The notes below the pieces were generated by a model. It saw only the letters and a list, made by a program, of their open reading frames with translations. It made no database searches and was not told the origin of the DNA. A program made the position numbers and the translations under genes. From positions 372,001 to 436,000 of the forward strand of contig NZ_JACHGU010000002.1 of NCBI RefSeq assembly GCF_014202435.1: 64,000 nt of DNA, in the 5' to 3' direction. This document shows, in pieces, positions 1 through 10,333 of the stretch (the first letter of the stretch is position 1; the number at the start of each line of letters is the position of its first letter). Origin of the DNA: Pseudoxanthomonas broegbernensis (GTDB lineage Bacteria; Pseudomonadota; Gammaproteobacteria; Xanthomonadales; Xanthomonadaceae).

Positions 1-1901
1 GTCTGCGTTTCCCGGGCAGCGTAGCGCGCGGCGGCGAAACGCCGGCTGAGCGCCAGCAGCGCCGGGCCCGAGGCCGGATGGGCGGCGGCCACGCGCCCGG
101 CCCAGGCCAGGGCCGGCTCGTGGGGCGCGCGGCCCAGGCCCAGCTTCGCGTAGTGCCTGCCGAGGCGGCGCCAGGCACGCAGCAGCGGGTCGCGTTCGCG
201 CTCGCCACGGGCCAGCACCCAGATCATGCCGGCCAACGCCAGCGCGGCCAGGGCGGCGAACATCGCCAGCAATTGCGTCGGTCGCAGGTGCTGAAGGCCC
301 AGCGGGCTGAGCAGCGCCTGCTGGCGTCCGGCGTCGAACCCGAGTACCAGGTCGTTCCAGCCGCGGCGCAGCCAATCGGTGAGATCGCCGAGGTTGTCCA
401 GGCGCAGCAACTCCATCCCCGTGCCGCTGCGGGCGGCGTTGCGGCGCTGTTCCAGGGTGTCGTAGATGCGCTCGGGCGCCACCGCCGCGGTCGGGTCCAC
501 CCGCACCCAGCCGTGGCCTTCCAGCCACACCTCGACCCAGGCATGGGCGTCCATGCGCCGCACCACCCAGTAGCCGCCGAACGGGTTGCGGTAGCCGCCC
601 ACGTAGCCGGTCACCACCCGCGCCGGGATGCCGGCCGCGCGCATCAATACCGTATAGGCCGAACTGAAGTGCTCGCAGTAGCCTTCCTTCGTCCCGAACA
701 GGAACTCGTCCACCGCGTCGCGGCCGGGCAGCGGCACGTCCAGGGTGTAGGCGAACTCGGCGCGGATCCATTCCAGCGCGCGCGTGGCGATGGCCGCGTC
801 GTCCCCGCCCGCCTCCTCACGCCATTGCCGGGCCAGCGCCAGGGTGCGTGGATTGCGCCCGCCGGGCAGGTCCAGGGCGATGGCGCGCAGGGCCGGGCGC
901 AATTCCGGCTCGAACTGCGCGGGGGGCGAGGAACGCAGCCGCCACCGGCTGGGCGCGGACAGCGGCCGCTCCGCGGTGAGCGAGTGGTCGAAGCCCAGGC
1001 GGCTGCCCGCGGGCGCGGCTGTGGGCAGGTCCAGGGCGACCAGTTGCCGGCGGTCGGTGGCCTCCATCTCGATCTCGTAGTCCCACGTCGTGCCCTGCGC
1101 GCGCACCTCGGGCATCGGGAGGCCGTCGAGCCAGCGCAGCCGGGTCCAGGCGCGGCCGTCGAACTGCCACAGCACCGGCCCGCGCCAGTACATCTGCTCC
1201 GGCGGCGGCGGGTCGCCCCGGAACGAGGCGCGCAGCGCCGGCGAGTCGTCGCTCATCAATTCGCCCCAGGCGCCGGGTTCCATGCTGTCCGACAGCCCGG
1301 GTCGGGCCAGGGCGCGCTCGGGCACGCCCCACAGCGGCGAGCCCAGCCGCGGGAACAGCCAGAACGCGGCCATCGCCAGCGGCAGGCCGATCCCGACCAG
1401 CCGCGCCATCACCCCCATGCGCTGCCGCAGCGGCAGCGGCGGCGCCTGGTTCTCGGCGTCGGCCAGGCGCTGCAGGGTGAGCAGGGCGCACAGGGCGGCG
1501 ACCAGGCCCAGCACCATGACCATCGGGCCTTGGTCCAGCAGAAACGCGGCGAACGGGGCGAACAGGGAGAAGCCGAGCAGGCTGCGCGCATCGCGCAGGG
1601 AGTGCGCCTCGGCCGGCTTGATCGCCAGCATCGCCGCCAGCAGGGCGCAGCCGGTATCGCGGCCCAGGCGCGTGCCCATTGTCGCGAACACCGCCGCCAG
1701 CATCGCCAGGGTCAACAGCAGCCGCAGCCAGCCGGGCAACGGCGCACGCCAGGCCAGCGCCGCCACGACCACGGCGGTCAGGCCGAAGCCCAGGGCCAGG
1801 GTGGAGGGCAGGATCAGCAACAGCGGCAGCAGGGCCAGGCCGGCGGTGGCCAGCGCCCAGCCGCGGCTGGAGGGGTCGAGGATCTGCGAAGGATGCGCCA
1901 T
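1..1901 (-). CDS. tgpA: Transglutaminase-like TgpA family membrane protein (C-terminus cut by window edge)
   Basis: The frame starts at ATG 1901 and is still open at base 1. The N-terminal third is strongly hydrophobic, with several membrane segments typical of the DUF3488/TgpA N-terminus. A periplasmic transglutaminase-like core follows, with the catalytic series Cys (GYCEHFSSAY), His (MDAHAWVEVW) and Asp (WVRVDPTAA). A further membrane segment and a charged C-terminal tail (DUF4129-like) run into the edge. It begins 6 bp after the DUF58 gene stops, so moxR-DUF58-tgpA is an operon, an arrangement common in proteobacteria. The substrate is not known; Pseudomonas TgpA is essential. Family assignment is secure, function is not. 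Confidence 0.93.
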   Translation of the reverse strand, partial: MAHPSQILDPSSRGWALATAGLALLPLLLILPSTLALGFGLTAVVVAALAWRAPLPGWLRLLLTLAMLAAVFATMGTRLGRDTGCALLAAMLAIKPAEAHSLRDARSLLGFSLFAPFAAFLLDQGPMVMVLGLVAALCALLTLQRLADAENQAPPLPLRQRMGVMARLVGIGLPLAMAAFWLFPRLGSPLWGVPERALARPGLSDSMEPGAWGELMSDDSPALRASFRGDPPPPEQMYWRGPVLWQFDGRAWTRLRWLDGLPMPEVRAQGTTWDYEIEMEATDRRQLVALDLPTAAPAGSRLGFDHSLTAERPLSAPSRWRLRSSPPAQFEPELRPALRAIALDLPGGRNPRTLALARQWREEAGGDDAAIATRALEWIRAEFAYTLDVPLPGRDAVDEFLFGTKEGYCEHFSSAYTVLMRAAGIPARVVTGYVGGYRNPFGGYWVVRRMDAHAWVEVWLEGHGWVRVDPTAAVAPERIYDTLEQRRNAARSGTGMELLRLDNLGDLTDWLRRGWNDLVLGFDAGRQQALLSPLGLQHLRPTQLLAMFAALAALALAGMIWVLARGERERDPLLRAWRRLGRHYAKLGLGRAPHEPALAWAGRVAAAHPASGPALLALSRRFAAARYAARETQ

Positions 1902-1907
1902 GGAGGA

Positions 1908-2863
1908 TCAGCCCTGCGGCAACACGGCCAGCGCGCGCAGGCAGGCGTGGCGGTGGTCGGGGCCGCGGGCGGGGCCCAGTTCCGGCTGCCCGGGCAGGCG
2001 CAGGCGGTAGCGCCTGCCTTCGCGCTCGGCCTGGTCGACCCAGGCCGCGAGGCGGGCGATGCGCCGCTCGTGCGCCAGCGGCGCCAGCGACCGCCAGTCC
2101 AGCACCACGTCCAGGCCCTGGCTGCGTTCGAATTCGCGCACCACCAGGCTGTCGCGGCGTGCGCTGTGCTTCCAGGCGATGCTGCGCGGTGGGTCGCCGG
2201 CGCGATAGGCGCGCAACTGGTGCGGTTCCTCGCCGAGCGGGTGCAGGCGGCTGTGGCCGGCGCTGCCGCCGCTCTCCGGCAGCGGCGGAGCCGGGGTTTC
2301 CGCGCGTGGATAGACCAGCAGCAGATGCCGCGGCCATACTCGCGACCAGCCGCGGACCAGGCCCAGCGGCTGGGTGGTGGACAGGCGGATGCGGCCGGGC
2401 TCGAGCCAGCCGCGGCGGTGCGTGGCAAGGACCAGGGTGAATTCGCAATGCCCGTCGCTGCCGCTGCTGGCGCGGTCGCTCGCCGTGTCCAGGTCGGCAC
2501 GCAGGCCGCGCCGGCGGCGCCCGTCGCGGCTGGACAGCGCCAGGCGCATGGCCAGCGGCTGGCCGGCGGCGACCGGCTCGGCCGAGACCGCCTCCACCCG
2601 CAGCCCGGACAACTGCAGGTGGGTGGCGATGAGGCTGGCCAGGCCCGCCGCGCCCAGCAGCAGCGCCAGCAGCAGCGCGGGGTTGTTGTTGTAGTTCAGC
2701 GCGCCCAGCACCATCGCCAGGACCAGCGCGGCGTAGAACAGACCGAACGGCGTGGGCAGCACGTAGATCCGCCGCCGGCCGATGGCCACCGGTAGCGGTT
2801 CGGGCGCGCGCGGCCGTTCCAGCGCCCGCAGGCGGTCCATGAAGCGGCGCAGCGCCGCCGCCA

Positions 2864-2864
<1 letters not shown>
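1908..2864 (-). CDS. DUF58 domain-containing protein
   Basis: 318 aa. The ATG at 2864 overlaps the moxR stop (ATGA), so translation is probably coupled. Two hydrophobic segments near the N-terminus (around residues 30-75) are followed by a cytoplasmic domain with the DUF58 signature (RAYRAGDPPRSIAWKHSAR, then VVREFE). DUF58 proteins are VWA-like partners encoded beside MoxR AAA+ ATPases and TgpA-type transglutaminases. The trio is thought to act in envelope or complex assembly, but its exact job here cannot be read from sequence. Confidence 0.93.
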
Positions 2865-3820
<956 letters not shown>

Positions 3821-3860
3821 CGCATGCCTGTGTCCTGGGTCGCTCCGGAGTGTAGCGGGT

Positions 3861-5726
3861 ATGCAGGGAGAACAACGCGCGCGGCGCACGTTCACCGCGC
3901 TCTGGGCGGCGGCATGCCTGGCCAAGCTGGTGATCGCCGCGCGTCTGCCGCTGTTCGTGGACGAGGCGTTCTACTGGCAGGAAGGCCGGCACCTGGCCGC
4001 AGCCTATTCCGACCTGCCCGGCATGACCGCCTGGCTGGCGCGGCTGGGCACCGCGCTGGGCGGCGAGCATCCGTTCGCGCTGCGCCTGCCGTTCCTGGCG
4101 ATGGGCGCGCTGCTTCCGTGGTGGGTAGTGCGGATCGGCCGGCAGTGGTTTGGCGCGATCGCCGGATGGCGGGCCGGCAGCCTGGCGGTATTGCTGCCGC
4201 TGGTGGGCATGCTGGGGGTGATGGCGGTGCCGGACGTGCCACTGGCCCTGGCCACCGTGATGTGCCTGCACGCAGGCACCCGCCTGCTGCGCGAGGCCAG
4301 CCCCGGCGCGGCGCTGGAACTGGCGCTGGGCCTGGCCCTGGGGGCCACCAGCCACTACCGCTTCGGCGGGGTGGCCGTGGCCGGAGCGGCGGCCATGCTG
4401 TGGCTGCCGCAGGGGCGGCGCCTGCTGCGTGATCCGAGGGTGCTGCTGGCGCTTGCGGTTGGTGCGCTGGCCTGGGTGCCCCTGCTGCTGTGGAACCTGG
4501 AGAACGGCGAGGCCGGTCTGCGCTTCCAACTGATCGACCGGCATCCCTGGACGCTGCACGCCGGCGGGCTGGCGTTCCTGCCGGCGCAGGCGCTGCTGGT
4601 CACGCCGGTGCTGTTCGCCGCCCTGCTGGCCGCGGCCTGGCGCGATGCCTGGCCGCGGCGGGCGATGCGGCCGCAGTGGCGGTTCCTGGGCATGTTCGGG
4701 GCGATCGTGCTGTGCGGCATCTTCCTGCTCGGCTTCTTCGCCGACAGCGAGCGGGTGAGCTTCCACTGGCCGGTGCCGGCCTGGCTGGCGCTGCTGCCTG
4801 CCGCCGCCATGGCCCTCCACCGCTGGCCGGTGCCCTGGCGGCGCGCGGCATGGGTCACCGCCGCGCTGGGTTCGTGCGCGGCCCTGGGCCTGTGCCTGGC
4901 GCTGGCCTCGCCTTCGCTGCGCGCAGCCAGCGCCGGCGGCAAGCACTATCCGCGCAATTTCGCCGGCTGGAAGCCGCTGGCCACGGCGGTGCGCTCGGAA
5001 TTGCAGGCGATGCCGCCCGGCACACGCGTGCTGGCCGGCGACTTCAAGCTCGGCGCCGAACTGGGCTTCGCCCTGGGCGACCCGGACATCGCGGTCCTGG
5101 ACCATCCGCTCAACCACGCGCACGGCCGCGCGCCGCAGCTTCGCCTGTGGAAGTTGCAGGCCGATGCGCCGCCGCCGGTGCCGACCCTGCTGGTGCTGGC
5201 GCCGGGGCACCTGCCGTTCCGGCAATGGCTGCAGCACTACCACGGCCTGTGCGCGCGGCTCGGGCCGCTGCCGCCGGTGCGCCGGACGGTGATGGCCGAT
5301 CACGGCGCGCAGCGCTTCCTGTTGCTGCACCTGCCGCCGGCCCCTGCCGCCGCGGCGGGCACGGCCTGCAGCGTGCCGGCGATGGCCTGGATCGACGCGC
5401 CCGCGCGGCGGCAGGCGGTGCCGCTGCGCTTCGAGGTGAACGGCTGGGCGTTCAAGGACGGGCCCGGGCTGTCGCGGGTGGAGATCACCCTGGACGGGGC
5501 GGTGGTGGCCGAGGCCGAGTACGGCTTCCGCTTTCCGGTGGATGCGTATTTCCCGCAGTCCACCGACCCGAACCAGCCGCACGTGGGCTTCCGCGCGCTC
5601 GTCGACGTACCGGCCAGCCAGGCGGGCCGGCGCTGGCTGGGGCTGCGCCTGCACGGCGCCGACGGCAGCGTGGAGGAATGGCCGGAGCAGCCGGTGGACG
5701 TCATGGACGCCGCGCCCGCCCGGTAA
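3861..5726 (+). CDS. ArnT/PMT-like membrane glycosyltransferase with C-terminal extracytoplasmic domain
   Basis: 621 aa. The hydrophobic N-terminal part has about ten membrane spans and an early VDEAFYWQEG loop, which fits the acidic motif in the first periplasmic loop of GT-C (PMT_2/ArnT) enzymes. These use lipid-linked sugars. Residues of about 340-500 are periplasmic. The last ~120 residues form a separate beta-rich module (VNGWAFKDGPGLSRVEITLDG) resembling Ig-like add-ons of cell-surface glycosyltransferases. It is divergent from moxR with a 40-bp gap and is followed by a GT2 gene and another polytopic protein, suggesting a glycan or lipid-glycosylation pathway. Start ATG 3861; the longer in-frame start at 3759 would overlap moxR. 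Confidence 0.8.
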   Translation: MQGEQRARRTFTALWAAACLAKLVIAARLPLFVDEAFYWQEGRHLAAAYSDLPGMTAWLARLGTALGGEHPFALRLPFLAMGALLPWWVVRIGRQWFGAIAGWRAGSLAVLLPLVGMLGVMAVPDVPLALATVMCLHAGTRLLREASPGAALELALGLALGATSHYRFGGVAVAGAAAMLWLPQGRRLLRDPRVLLALAVGALAWVPLLLWNLENGEAGLRFQLIDRHPWTLHAGGLAFLPAQALLVTPVLFAALLAAAWRDAWPRRAMRPQWRFLGMFGAIVLCGIFLLGFFADSERVSFHWPVPAWLALLPAAAMALHRWPVPWRRAAWVTAALGSCAALGLCLALASPSLRAASAGGKHYPRNFAGWKPLATAVRSELQAMPPGTRVLAGDFKLGAELGFALGDPDIAVLDHPLNHAHGRAPQLRLWKLQADAPPPVPTLLVLAPGHLPFRQWLQHYHGLCARLGPLPPVRRTVMADHGAQRFLLLHLPPAPAAAAGTACSVPAMAWIDAPARRQAVPLRFEVNGWAFKDGPGLSRVEITLDGAVVAEAEYGFRFPVDAYFPQSTDPNQPHVGFRALVDVPASQAGRRWLGLRLHGADGSVEEWPEQPVDVMDAAPAR

Positions 5727-5757
5727 CATTCGCGCCGACAAGAATTGAGGAAACACC

Positions 5758-6834
5758 ATGGTCCGCACGACATCGGCCGGCACCGCACAGGGTGCGCGGG
5801 TCGGCCCGTCACCGCTTCCTGCGCCGCTGCGCATCGCGCTGCTGCTGCCGTGCCGGAACGAGGCGGCCACCGTGCGCCGCGTGCTGGACGGGTTCCGCGC
5901 CAGCCTGCCGGGAGTGGAGTGCCACGTGTTCGACAATGCGTCGGACGACGGCACCGGAGCGATCGCCCGGGAGGCCGGCGCGCACGTGCACGCGGTCGCG
6001 CTGCGCGGCAAGGGCAACGTGATCCGCCGCGCCTTCGCCGACGTGGAGGCCGACATCTACCTGATGGTCGACGGCGACGCCACCTACGACGCGGACGCCG
6101 CGCCGGCGCTGGTGCGGCGCCTGCTCGACGACGGCCTGGACATGGTGGTCGGCGCGCGGGTGGACAGCGAGCGCGCCGCCTACCGCGCCGGCCACCGTGT
6201 CGGCAACCGCCTGCTCACCCGGTGCGCCGCGCTGCTGTTCGGCGACAGCTTCGAGGACATGCTGTCGGGCTACCGGGTGTTCTCGCGGCGCTACGCGAAG
6301 TCGTTCCCGGCGCACGCCTCCGGCTTCGAGATCGAGACCGAGCTGGCGGTGCACGCGCTGCAGTTGCGCATGCCGGTGGCCGAGGTGCCGACCGCCTACG
6401 GCGCCCGCCCGGAGGGCTCGGCGAGCAAGCTCAACACCTGGCGCGACGGCCTGCGCATCCTCGGCACCATCGCCCGCTTGTTCAAGGCCGAGCGGCCGTT
6501 GCTGTTCTTCTCGCTGTTCGCCGGCGCCAGCCTGCTGCTGTCGGTGGTGCTGGCCGCGCCGCTGCTGGCCACCTACCTGCAGACCGGGCTGGTGCCGCGC
6601 TTCCCCACCGCGATCCTGTGCTCGGCGCTGGCGCTGCTGGCGGCGTTGGCGCTGGCCTGCGGCCTGATCCTGGACACGGTCACCCGCGGGCGAACCGAGG
6701 CCAAGCGGATGGCCTACCTGGCGGTGCCCGCGACCCGCGGTTCGTGGCACAGGGACGCAAGCCACGCCGCCCCGCGGACGGCCCCGGACGAACCGCCGGT
6801 CCGTGCCGGCCCCGCCGCACCAGCCCCGCGATGA
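5758..6834 (+). CDS. Family 2 glycosyltransferase (polyprenyl-phosphate sugar transferase type)
   Basis: 358 aa. The N-terminal GT-A domain has PCRNEAATVRRVL, DNASDDGT and the metal-binding DGDATYD, and then the ML-SGYRVFSRR region of DPM1/polyprenol-phosphate glycosyltransferases. Two C-terminal hydrophobic segments (around residues 245-305) anchor it. A GAGGA-like ribosome site precedes ATG 5758. It probably charges undecaprenyl phosphate with a sugar that the flanking GT-C-like proteins use, though this pairing is inferred from context. The stop overlaps the next gene's ATG (ATGA). Confidence 0.88.
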   Translation: MVRTTSAGTAQGARVGPSPLPAPLRIALLLPCRNEAATVRRVLDGFRASLPGVECHVFDNASDDGTGAIAREAGAHVHAVALRGKGNVIRRAFADVEADIYLMVDGDATYDADAAPALVRRLLDDGLDMVVGARVDSERAAYRAGHRVGNRLLTRCAALLFGDSFEDMLSGYRVFSRRYAKSFPAHASGFEIETELAVHALQLRMPVAEVPTAYGARPEGSASKLNTWRDGLRILGTIARLFKAERPLLFFSLFAGASLLLSVVLAAPLLATYLQTGLVPRFPTAILCSALALLAALALACGLILDTVTRGRTEAKRMAYLAVPATRGSWHRDASHAAPRTAPDEPPVRAGPAAPAPR

Positions 6835-8738
6835 GCGCCGCGTCCCGCGGTTCCCGCCTGCAGCGTACCGCGGCACGGACAGGTCGCGCGCTGGAACGCA
6901 GGTTCGGGTTCCGCTCGCGGCGCGGCGTGCTTGCCGCGACCCTCGGCGTGGCCGCGCTGTGCGCGCTGCTGTCGCTGCTGCGTGGCCAGGACGCCAACTG
7001 GGACCTGCGCAACTACCACCTGCACAATGCCTGGTCGCTGCTGCAGGGCCGCATCGGCCTGGACCTGGCGCCGGCGCAGTTGCAGAGCTACTTCGTGCCG
7101 CTGCTCGACGTGCCGTACTACCTGCTGGTGCAGCATTTCCCCGCGCCGGTGGCCGGCGCCGCGCTCGGGCTGCTGCACGGGCTCGCGTTCCTGCCGCTGG
7201 CCTGGATCGCCTGGCGCGTCCTGGGCGGCGATCCGCGCCGGGATCGGCGGGCGCCGTTGCTGGCCCTGGCCGGGCTGGCCAGCGCGGCCTTTTTGTCCGA
7301 ACTGGGCAACACCATGGGCGACAACAGCACCGCGCCGCTGGTCCTGGGCGCGCTGGCGCTGGCGCTGCCGGGCGGCGATGGCCGCTGGCGCGGCATGCGC
7401 CTGTTCGCGGCCGGCGGCCTGCTCGGCCTGGCGGTGGGCCTGAAGCTGACCAATGCCGGCTATGCCGTCGCGCTCGGCCTGGCGGTGCTGGCTGCCCCGC
7501 TGCCTGCGCGCGAGCGCCTGCGTGCGGCCACGCAGCTCACCCTGGCCACGGCGGCGGTGTTCGCGCTGGTGGCCGGGCCCTGGTTGTACCGGGTGTGGAG
7601 CGAATTCGGCAATCCGCTGTTCCCCCAGTACAACGCCTGGTTCCAGGCACCGCTGGCCGCGTCCGACGTCACCGGCGACATCCGGTGGCGGCCGAGGGGC
7701 TGGGGTCAGGCCCTGCTGTGGCCGCTGCTGTTCACCGCCGATCCCTACCTGGCCGGCGAGGTCGCACTGCCGCAGGTGGCGTGGGCGGTGCTGTACCTGG
7801 CAGCGCTGGCGGCCGCCGCGGCCTGGTTGCGGCGGCGCCTGAGCGGCGTGGCGACGACCGCGCCCGTGGCATCGGCTGTGCCGGCCGCGGTGCCGCGGAT
7901 GGTCGGGGTGTTCTTCCTGGCCGGCTTCGTGCTGTGGCTGGGGATGTTTGGCATCCATCGCTACCTGGTGGTACTGGAACTGCTGGCGCCGGTGGTGCTG
8001 TGGATGCTGCTGCGCGGGCTGCTGCCGTCACGCTCCGGTGAGCGCCTGGCCTGGCTCGCCGTCGCCGGCTGCGCACTGGTCGCCGTGGCCGGATGGAACG
8101 GCTGGGGGCATGCGCGCTGGACGCGGCAGGCGTTCGCGGTGGAAAGGCCGGCGCTGCCCGCACCGGGCACGGTGCTGCTGGTCGGCGACGAACCGCATTC
8201 CTGGCGGGTGCCATTCCTGTGGCCGGAATCGAGCTATGTCGGCGTGGCCTCGAATTTCCCCGAATCGCCCGCCTACGTGCAGCGGGTGCGCACGATGGTG
8301 GCCGCGCGCGGCCCCGCGCTGGCCCTGCTCAAGGCCACGGCCGACGAGGCCGGCTTCCGCGAACGGCGCAGGAACGCGAAGATCGAGCGCGAGAACCGTT
8401 GGGCCTCGCGCCTGCGGCTGGATCGCGGCGATTGTGGCGCGATGCGCTGGCTGGCGTCGCGCGGCAAGCGCAGGGAATTGCTGCAGGCCGACCGTTCCCC
8501 CAGCGGGCGCTGCCGGTTCGTCGCAGCCGCCACTGCGACTGCGGGGCACGGGGGCGACGCGCCGGCGGCCGGCCGCGACCGCGAACAGTTGGTCGCGGCG
8601 GCGGCACTGGCCCGGCGCTACGGGTTGCGCATGGCCGTTGAAGACTGTTCGTCCCACGCCAGCCGCGTGGGCGACGCCGCCTTTCCCTACCTGCTGTGCC
8701 CGGTGGAATGGACCGCGCGGGCGCCGGGGGCGCGGTGA
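6831..8738 (+). CDS. Polytopic membrane protein, probable GT-C-type glycosyltransferase
   Basis: 635 aa, translationally coupled to the GT2 gene. The first hydrophobic segment is followed by DANWDLRNYHLHNAW, a loop with the acidic and aromatic residues expected of GT-C enzymes and one I associate with an uncharacterised xanthomonad membrane family. About ten membrane spans follow to residue ~430, then a soluble C-terminal region (from about residue 445, LVGDEPHSWRVPFLWPESS). It likely transfers the sugar activated by the upstream GT2 onto an extracytoplasmic acceptor. Enzyme class is inferred; the acceptor is unknown. Confidence 0.72.
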   Translation: MSAASRGSRLQRTAARTGRALERRFGFRSRRGVLAATLGVAALCALLSLLRGQDANWDLRNYHLHNAWSLLQGRIGLDLAPAQLQSYFVPLLDVPYYLLVQHFPAPVAGAALGLLHGLAFLPLAWIAWRVLGGDPRRDRRAPLLALAGLASAAFLSELGNTMGDNSTAPLVLGALALALPGGDGRWRGMRLFAAGGLLGLAVGLKLTNAGYAVALGLAVLAAPLPARERLRAATQLTLATAAVFALVAGPWLYRVWSEFGNPLFPQYNAWFQAPLAASDVTGDIRWRPRGWGQALLWPLLFTADPYLAGEVALPQVAWAVLYLAALAAAAAWLRRRLSGVATTAPVASAVPAAVPRMVGVFFLAGFVLWLGMFGIHRYLVVLELLAPVVLWMLLRGLLPSRSGERLAWLAVAGCALVAVAGWNGWGHARWTRQAFAVERPALPAPGTVLLVGDEPHSWRVPFLWPESSYVGVASNFPESPAYVQRVRTMVAARGPALALLKATADEAGFRERRRNAKIERENRWASRLRLDRGDCGAMRWLASRGKRRELLQADRSPSGRCRFVAAATATAGHGGDAPAAGRDREQLVAAAALARRYGLRMAVEDCSSHASRVGDAAFPYLLCPVEWTARAPGAR

Positions 8739-8742
8739 GCCG

Positions 8743-9309
8743 CTATGGCACCGCGTGGCCGGCTTCGCGCAGGAGCCCGGTCAGGGCGATCAGCGGCAAG
8801 CCGACCAGGGCGGTCGGGTCCCGGGTCTCGATCGCCTCGAACAGGGCGATGCCCAGGCCCTCGCACTTGAAGCTGCCGGCGCAGTCGTAGGGCCGCTCGG
8901 CATCCACGTAGCGGGCGATTTCCGCCGCGTCCAGGCGGCGGAAGCGGACGCGGGTCAGGTCCGCGGCGGCCAGCACGCGGTCGCCCCGGCGCAGGCAGAC
9001 GGCGGTGTGGAAGTCCACCGTGCGTCCGCTGGCCGCGGCCAACTGGGCGATGGCCGCCTCGCGGCCGCCGGGCTTGCCGAGGATGCGTCCTTCCAGGTCG
9101 GCGCACTGGTCCGAGCCGATCACCCACGCATCGGGGCGGCTGGCCGCGACCGCGGCGGCCTTGGCCGCGGCCAGGCGCGGCGCCAGGTCCGCCGGTGGCT
9201 CAGCCGGCCGGGGCCGCTCGTCGGTGCCCGGGCCCACGCACTGGAACGGCAGCCGCAGCCGCTCCAGCAACTGGCGGCGATAGGGCGAGGTCGAGGCGAG
9301 TATCAGCAT
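8743..9309 (-). CDS. yceF: Maf-like nucleotide pyrophosphatase (YceF type, m7GTP-directed)
   Basis: 188 aa from ATG 9309. It contains the Maf N-terminus (LILASTSPYRRQLLERL), the catalytic region with GSDQ and GKP, and the CAGSFKCEGLGI and PTALVGLPLIAL motifs. CAGSFK...GFGI-type sequence is typical of the YceF subgroup, which hydrolyses 7-methyl-GTP, rather than YhdE (dTTP/UTP). It is convergent with the preceding membrane protein and divergent from yceD, the usual gammaproteobacterial context. An in-frame extension to 9420 would span the yceD promoter and was rejected. Confidence 0.92.
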   Translation of the reverse strand: MLILASTSPYRRQLLERLRLPFQCVGPGTDERPRPAEPPADLAPRLAAAKAAAVAASRPDAWVIGSDQCADLEGRILGKPGGREAAIAQLAAASGRTVDFHTAVCLRRGDRVLAAADLTRVRFRRLDAAEIARYVDAERPYDCAGSFKCEGLGIALFEAIETRDPTALVGLPLIALTGLLREAGHAVP

Positions 9310-9391
9310 GGCCGGGGCGCGGCGAGGACGGCCCCAGTGTGCGTCGGCCGCGCCGGCCCGGCAAACCCGCCGGCGCCGGTATTGACCGTGT

Positions 9392-9420
9392 TTGACAGGG
9401 CGTGGGACGGTCCTTAACAT
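9392..9420 (+). promoter_or_regulatory. Sigma-70 type promoter for yceD-rpmF-fab
   Basis: A consensus -35 TTGACA (9392-9397) is separated by exactly 17 bp from a -10 TAACAT (9415-9420, four of six consensus bases). The predicted transcription start is near 9427, only a few bases before the yceD ATG at 9431. Confidence 0.6.
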
Positions 9421-9430
9421 TCAGCGGCTT

Positions 9431-9955
9431 ATGTCCGCGGGTGCGTCCGTCGTGCAGGTTCCCGAAACGCTGGATGCTTGGCGGATGGTCGCTACGGGGC
9501 GGCGGTTCGAGGGGGGTGTCCCGCTGTCGGCGATGGCCCGGCTGGGCGGCAGCCTCGCCGATGCCGAGGGCGAATGCCGCTTCGCGCTGGAGTTTGGCTG
9601 CGATGCGCTGCAGGTGCCGTTCGTCGAACTGTCGATCGAGGCCGGCCTGCCGCTGGTGTGCCAGCGCAGCCTGGAGCGGTTCGTGTTCCCGGTGAAGTCC
9701 GTGCAGCGGCTCGGCCTGATCCGCGACGAGGCCGATGACGCCGCGTTGCCGCCGGGCTACGAGGCGCTGCTGGTGCCGGAGGATGGACAGTTGCGCCCGC
9801 TGGACCTGGTCGAGGACGAGCTGGTCCTGGCCCTGCCGGTGGTGCCGGTGGCGCCCGACAGCCGGCCGATCGACCACACCTGGTCGGCTGGCGAGGAAGA
9901 ACAGCAGGCGGCCAGCCCGTTCGCGGCGCTGGCATCGCTGAAGAAGAGGCAGTAG
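9431..9955 (+). CDS. yceD: YceD/DUF177 family protein
   Basis: 174 aa. The family is identified by position before rpmF, by the N-terminal [11 protein letters not shown], and by the cysteine-containing core ([19 protein letters not shown]) and acidic stretch ([16 protein letters not shown]). YceD proteins are linked to 23S rRNA or L32 accumulation in bacteria and plants. The xanthomonad form is short at its N-terminus, so ATG 9431 is kept although only a few bases separate it from the predicted transcription start. Confidence 0.9.
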   Translation: MSAGASVVQVPETLDAWRMVATGRRFEGGVPLSAMARLGGSLADAEGECRFALEFGCDALQVPFVELSIEAGLPLVCQRSLERFVFPVKSVQRLGLIRDEADDAALPPGYEALLVPEDGQLRPLDLVEDELVLALPVVPVAPDSRPIDHTWSAGEEEQQAASPFAALASLKKRQ

Positions 9956-10056
9956 TACGGCCGCGCCGCCGTTGCAGGCGCCCTGGAACGGCACCGGCGG
10001 GTGGCTTCGAGGTCACAAACCAGTACACGCAATTCAACCGAGTTTGGAGCAATCCC

Positions 10057-10251
10057 ATGGCTGTGCAGAAATCCCGAGTCACCCCGTCCCGCCGCGGCCA
10101 GCGCCGTTCCCACGATGCGCTGACGGCCAAGCAACTGGCCACCGATCCGACCAGCGGGGAGATCCACCTGCGCCACCACGTGACCGCCGACGGCTACTAC
10201 CGGGGCAAGAAGGTCATCGCCACCAAGTCTTCCACGGTCGAGGAAGACTGA
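10057..10251 (+). CDS. rpmF: 50S ribosomal protein L32
   Basis: 64 aa, standard L32 length. It has the N-terminal [20 protein letters not shown] of gammaproteobacterial L32 and [21 protein letters not shown] in the second half. The four-cysteine zinc motif is absent, so this is the zinc-independent (C-minus) form seen in most gammaproteobacteria. It follows yceD, and a GGAG-type site precedes the start. Confidence 0.97.
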   Translation: MAVQKSRVTPSRRGQRRSHDALTAKQLATDPTSGEIHLRHHVTADGYYRGKKVIATKSSTVEED

Positions 10252-10259
10252 GCGCGACG

Positions 10260-10317
10260 CCGGCGCGCGGACTGCGCGCCGGAAGGCGGCGGCATTCGTC
10301 CGGCTCCCGCGGGAGCC
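10260..10317 (+). terminator. Two GC hairpins between rpmF and fabH
   Basis: A 9-bp stem (10260-10268 with 10274-10282, loop GGACT) lies right after rpmF. It is followed by a 16-bp perfect palindrome GGCTCCCGCGGGAGCC (10302-10317), 16 bp before the fabH ATG. There is no T-tract, so these look like RNA-stabilising or partial-termination elements that could set the rpmF:fabH ratio; the palindrome could also be a protein operator. Confidence 0.4.
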
Positions 10318-10333
10318 TTCAGCGGGAGTGGGC

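Noticed and set aside
78-2795. A 905-codon plus-strand open frame
   Set aside because: It is Gln/Arg/Ala-rich low-complexity antisense to tgpA and the DUF58 gene, a common artefact at this GC content.
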